DNA of 64,000 nucleotides from Prochlorococcus sp. AG-347-I19 (GTDB taxonomy: Bacteria > Cyanobacteriota > Cyanobacteriia > PCC-6307 > Cyanobiaceae). Location of the stretch: NCBI GenBank assembly GCA_003279105.1, contig QCBO01000006.1, positions 17,971 to 81,970 on the forward strand. Direction: 5' to 3'. Of this stretch, positions 63,942 through 64,000 are shown in pieces. A program made the translations under genes and the position numbers. How positions within the stretch are numbered: the first letter of the stretch is position 1; each line of letters starts with the position of its first letter. The notes beneath the pieces were generated by a model that searched no databases, was not told where the DNA came from, and saw only the letters and a program-made list of their open reading frames with translations.

Positions 63942-64000
63942 ATGCCATTACTTCTCACAGGGAAAAAGTTTCATAACGATTTAAAAACTAACAAATGTCT
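63942..64000 (+). CDS. ndhN: NAD(P)H-quinone oxidoreductase subunit N (5' end only)
   Basis: The ATG at 63942 is preceded by AAAGGAA and begins MPLLLTGKKFHNDLKTNK, the N-terminus of cyanobacterial NdhN, an extra subunit of the NDH-1 complex used in cyclic electron flow and respiration. Only 19 complete codons lie in the window, so the call rests on the recalled N-terminus and the usual location divergent from rplC. Confidence 0.8.
   Translation, partial: MPLLLTGKKFHNDLKTNKC

Overview
The window is a stretch of a marine picocyanobacterial chromosome, almost certainly a high-light Prochlorococcus. The evidence is very low GC throughout, photosystem I genes (psaA, psaB, psaI, psaL), a ferredoxin-type glutamate synthase, a tocopherol/plastoquinone-type methyltransferase, the start of ndhN, short intergenic gaps and long runs of housekeeping genes. 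The species call is inference from gene content and protein similarity recalled from memory; no database was searched.

Layout. 0-10 kb: a partial TatD-type nuclease, S20, hisD, rpiA and an HtrA-type protease, then the rimP-nusA-ylxR-infB operon. 10.2-14.8 kb: a DUF3493 protein, tRNA-Thr(CGU), then two AT-rich envelope-sugar genes (a GT39-type membrane glycosyltransferase and a GT2 glycosyltransferase that seems to carry the tail of a lost methyltransferase domain) and a B12-binding radical SAM protein. 14.8-22 kb: clpS, dapL, rne-rnhB, DUF1997, pheA, MPBQ/MSBQ methyltransferase and a LON-domain protein. 22-27 kb: the str operon in cyanobacterial form (rpsL-rpsG-fusA-tuf-rpsJ). 27-33 kb: ferredoxin-dependent GOGAT abutting a YciI-like gene, then lipA.

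33-37.9 kb is the least ordinary part. It holds a serine-recombinase-like protein whose catalytic serine and one catalytic arginine are replaced, coupled to a 70-residue acidic unknown. Next come a beta-lactamase/DD-peptidase-fold serine hydrolase and a NlpC/P60 cysteine peptidase with start codons 3 bp apart, then psaI-psaL, two tiny unannotated reading frames and a GT2 glycosyltransferase. 38-42.6 kb: psaA-psaB with a strong hairpin terminator. 42.9-47.5 kb: a CbiG-CobJ fusion for cobalamin synthesis, a HAD hydrolase, tRNA-Ser(GCU), alanine racemase and an HNH protein.

47.5-63.7 kb is one unbroken minus-strand run of 28 translation genes (rplC through rpoA and rplQ to rplM, rpsI, rpmE, prfA), including secY, adk, truA and a 38-residue L36 missed by length cut-offs. 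Both L31 and L36 lack the usual zinc-binding cysteines. ndhN begins divergently at the right edge.

Most of the window is conserved housekeeping sequence. No CRISPR array, insertion sequence, prophage or complete mobile element was seen. The best candidates for something undescribed are the catalytically altered recombinase plus its small partner and repeat-rich upstream region, the paired cell-wall enzymes beside it, and the small reading frames upstream of psaI.
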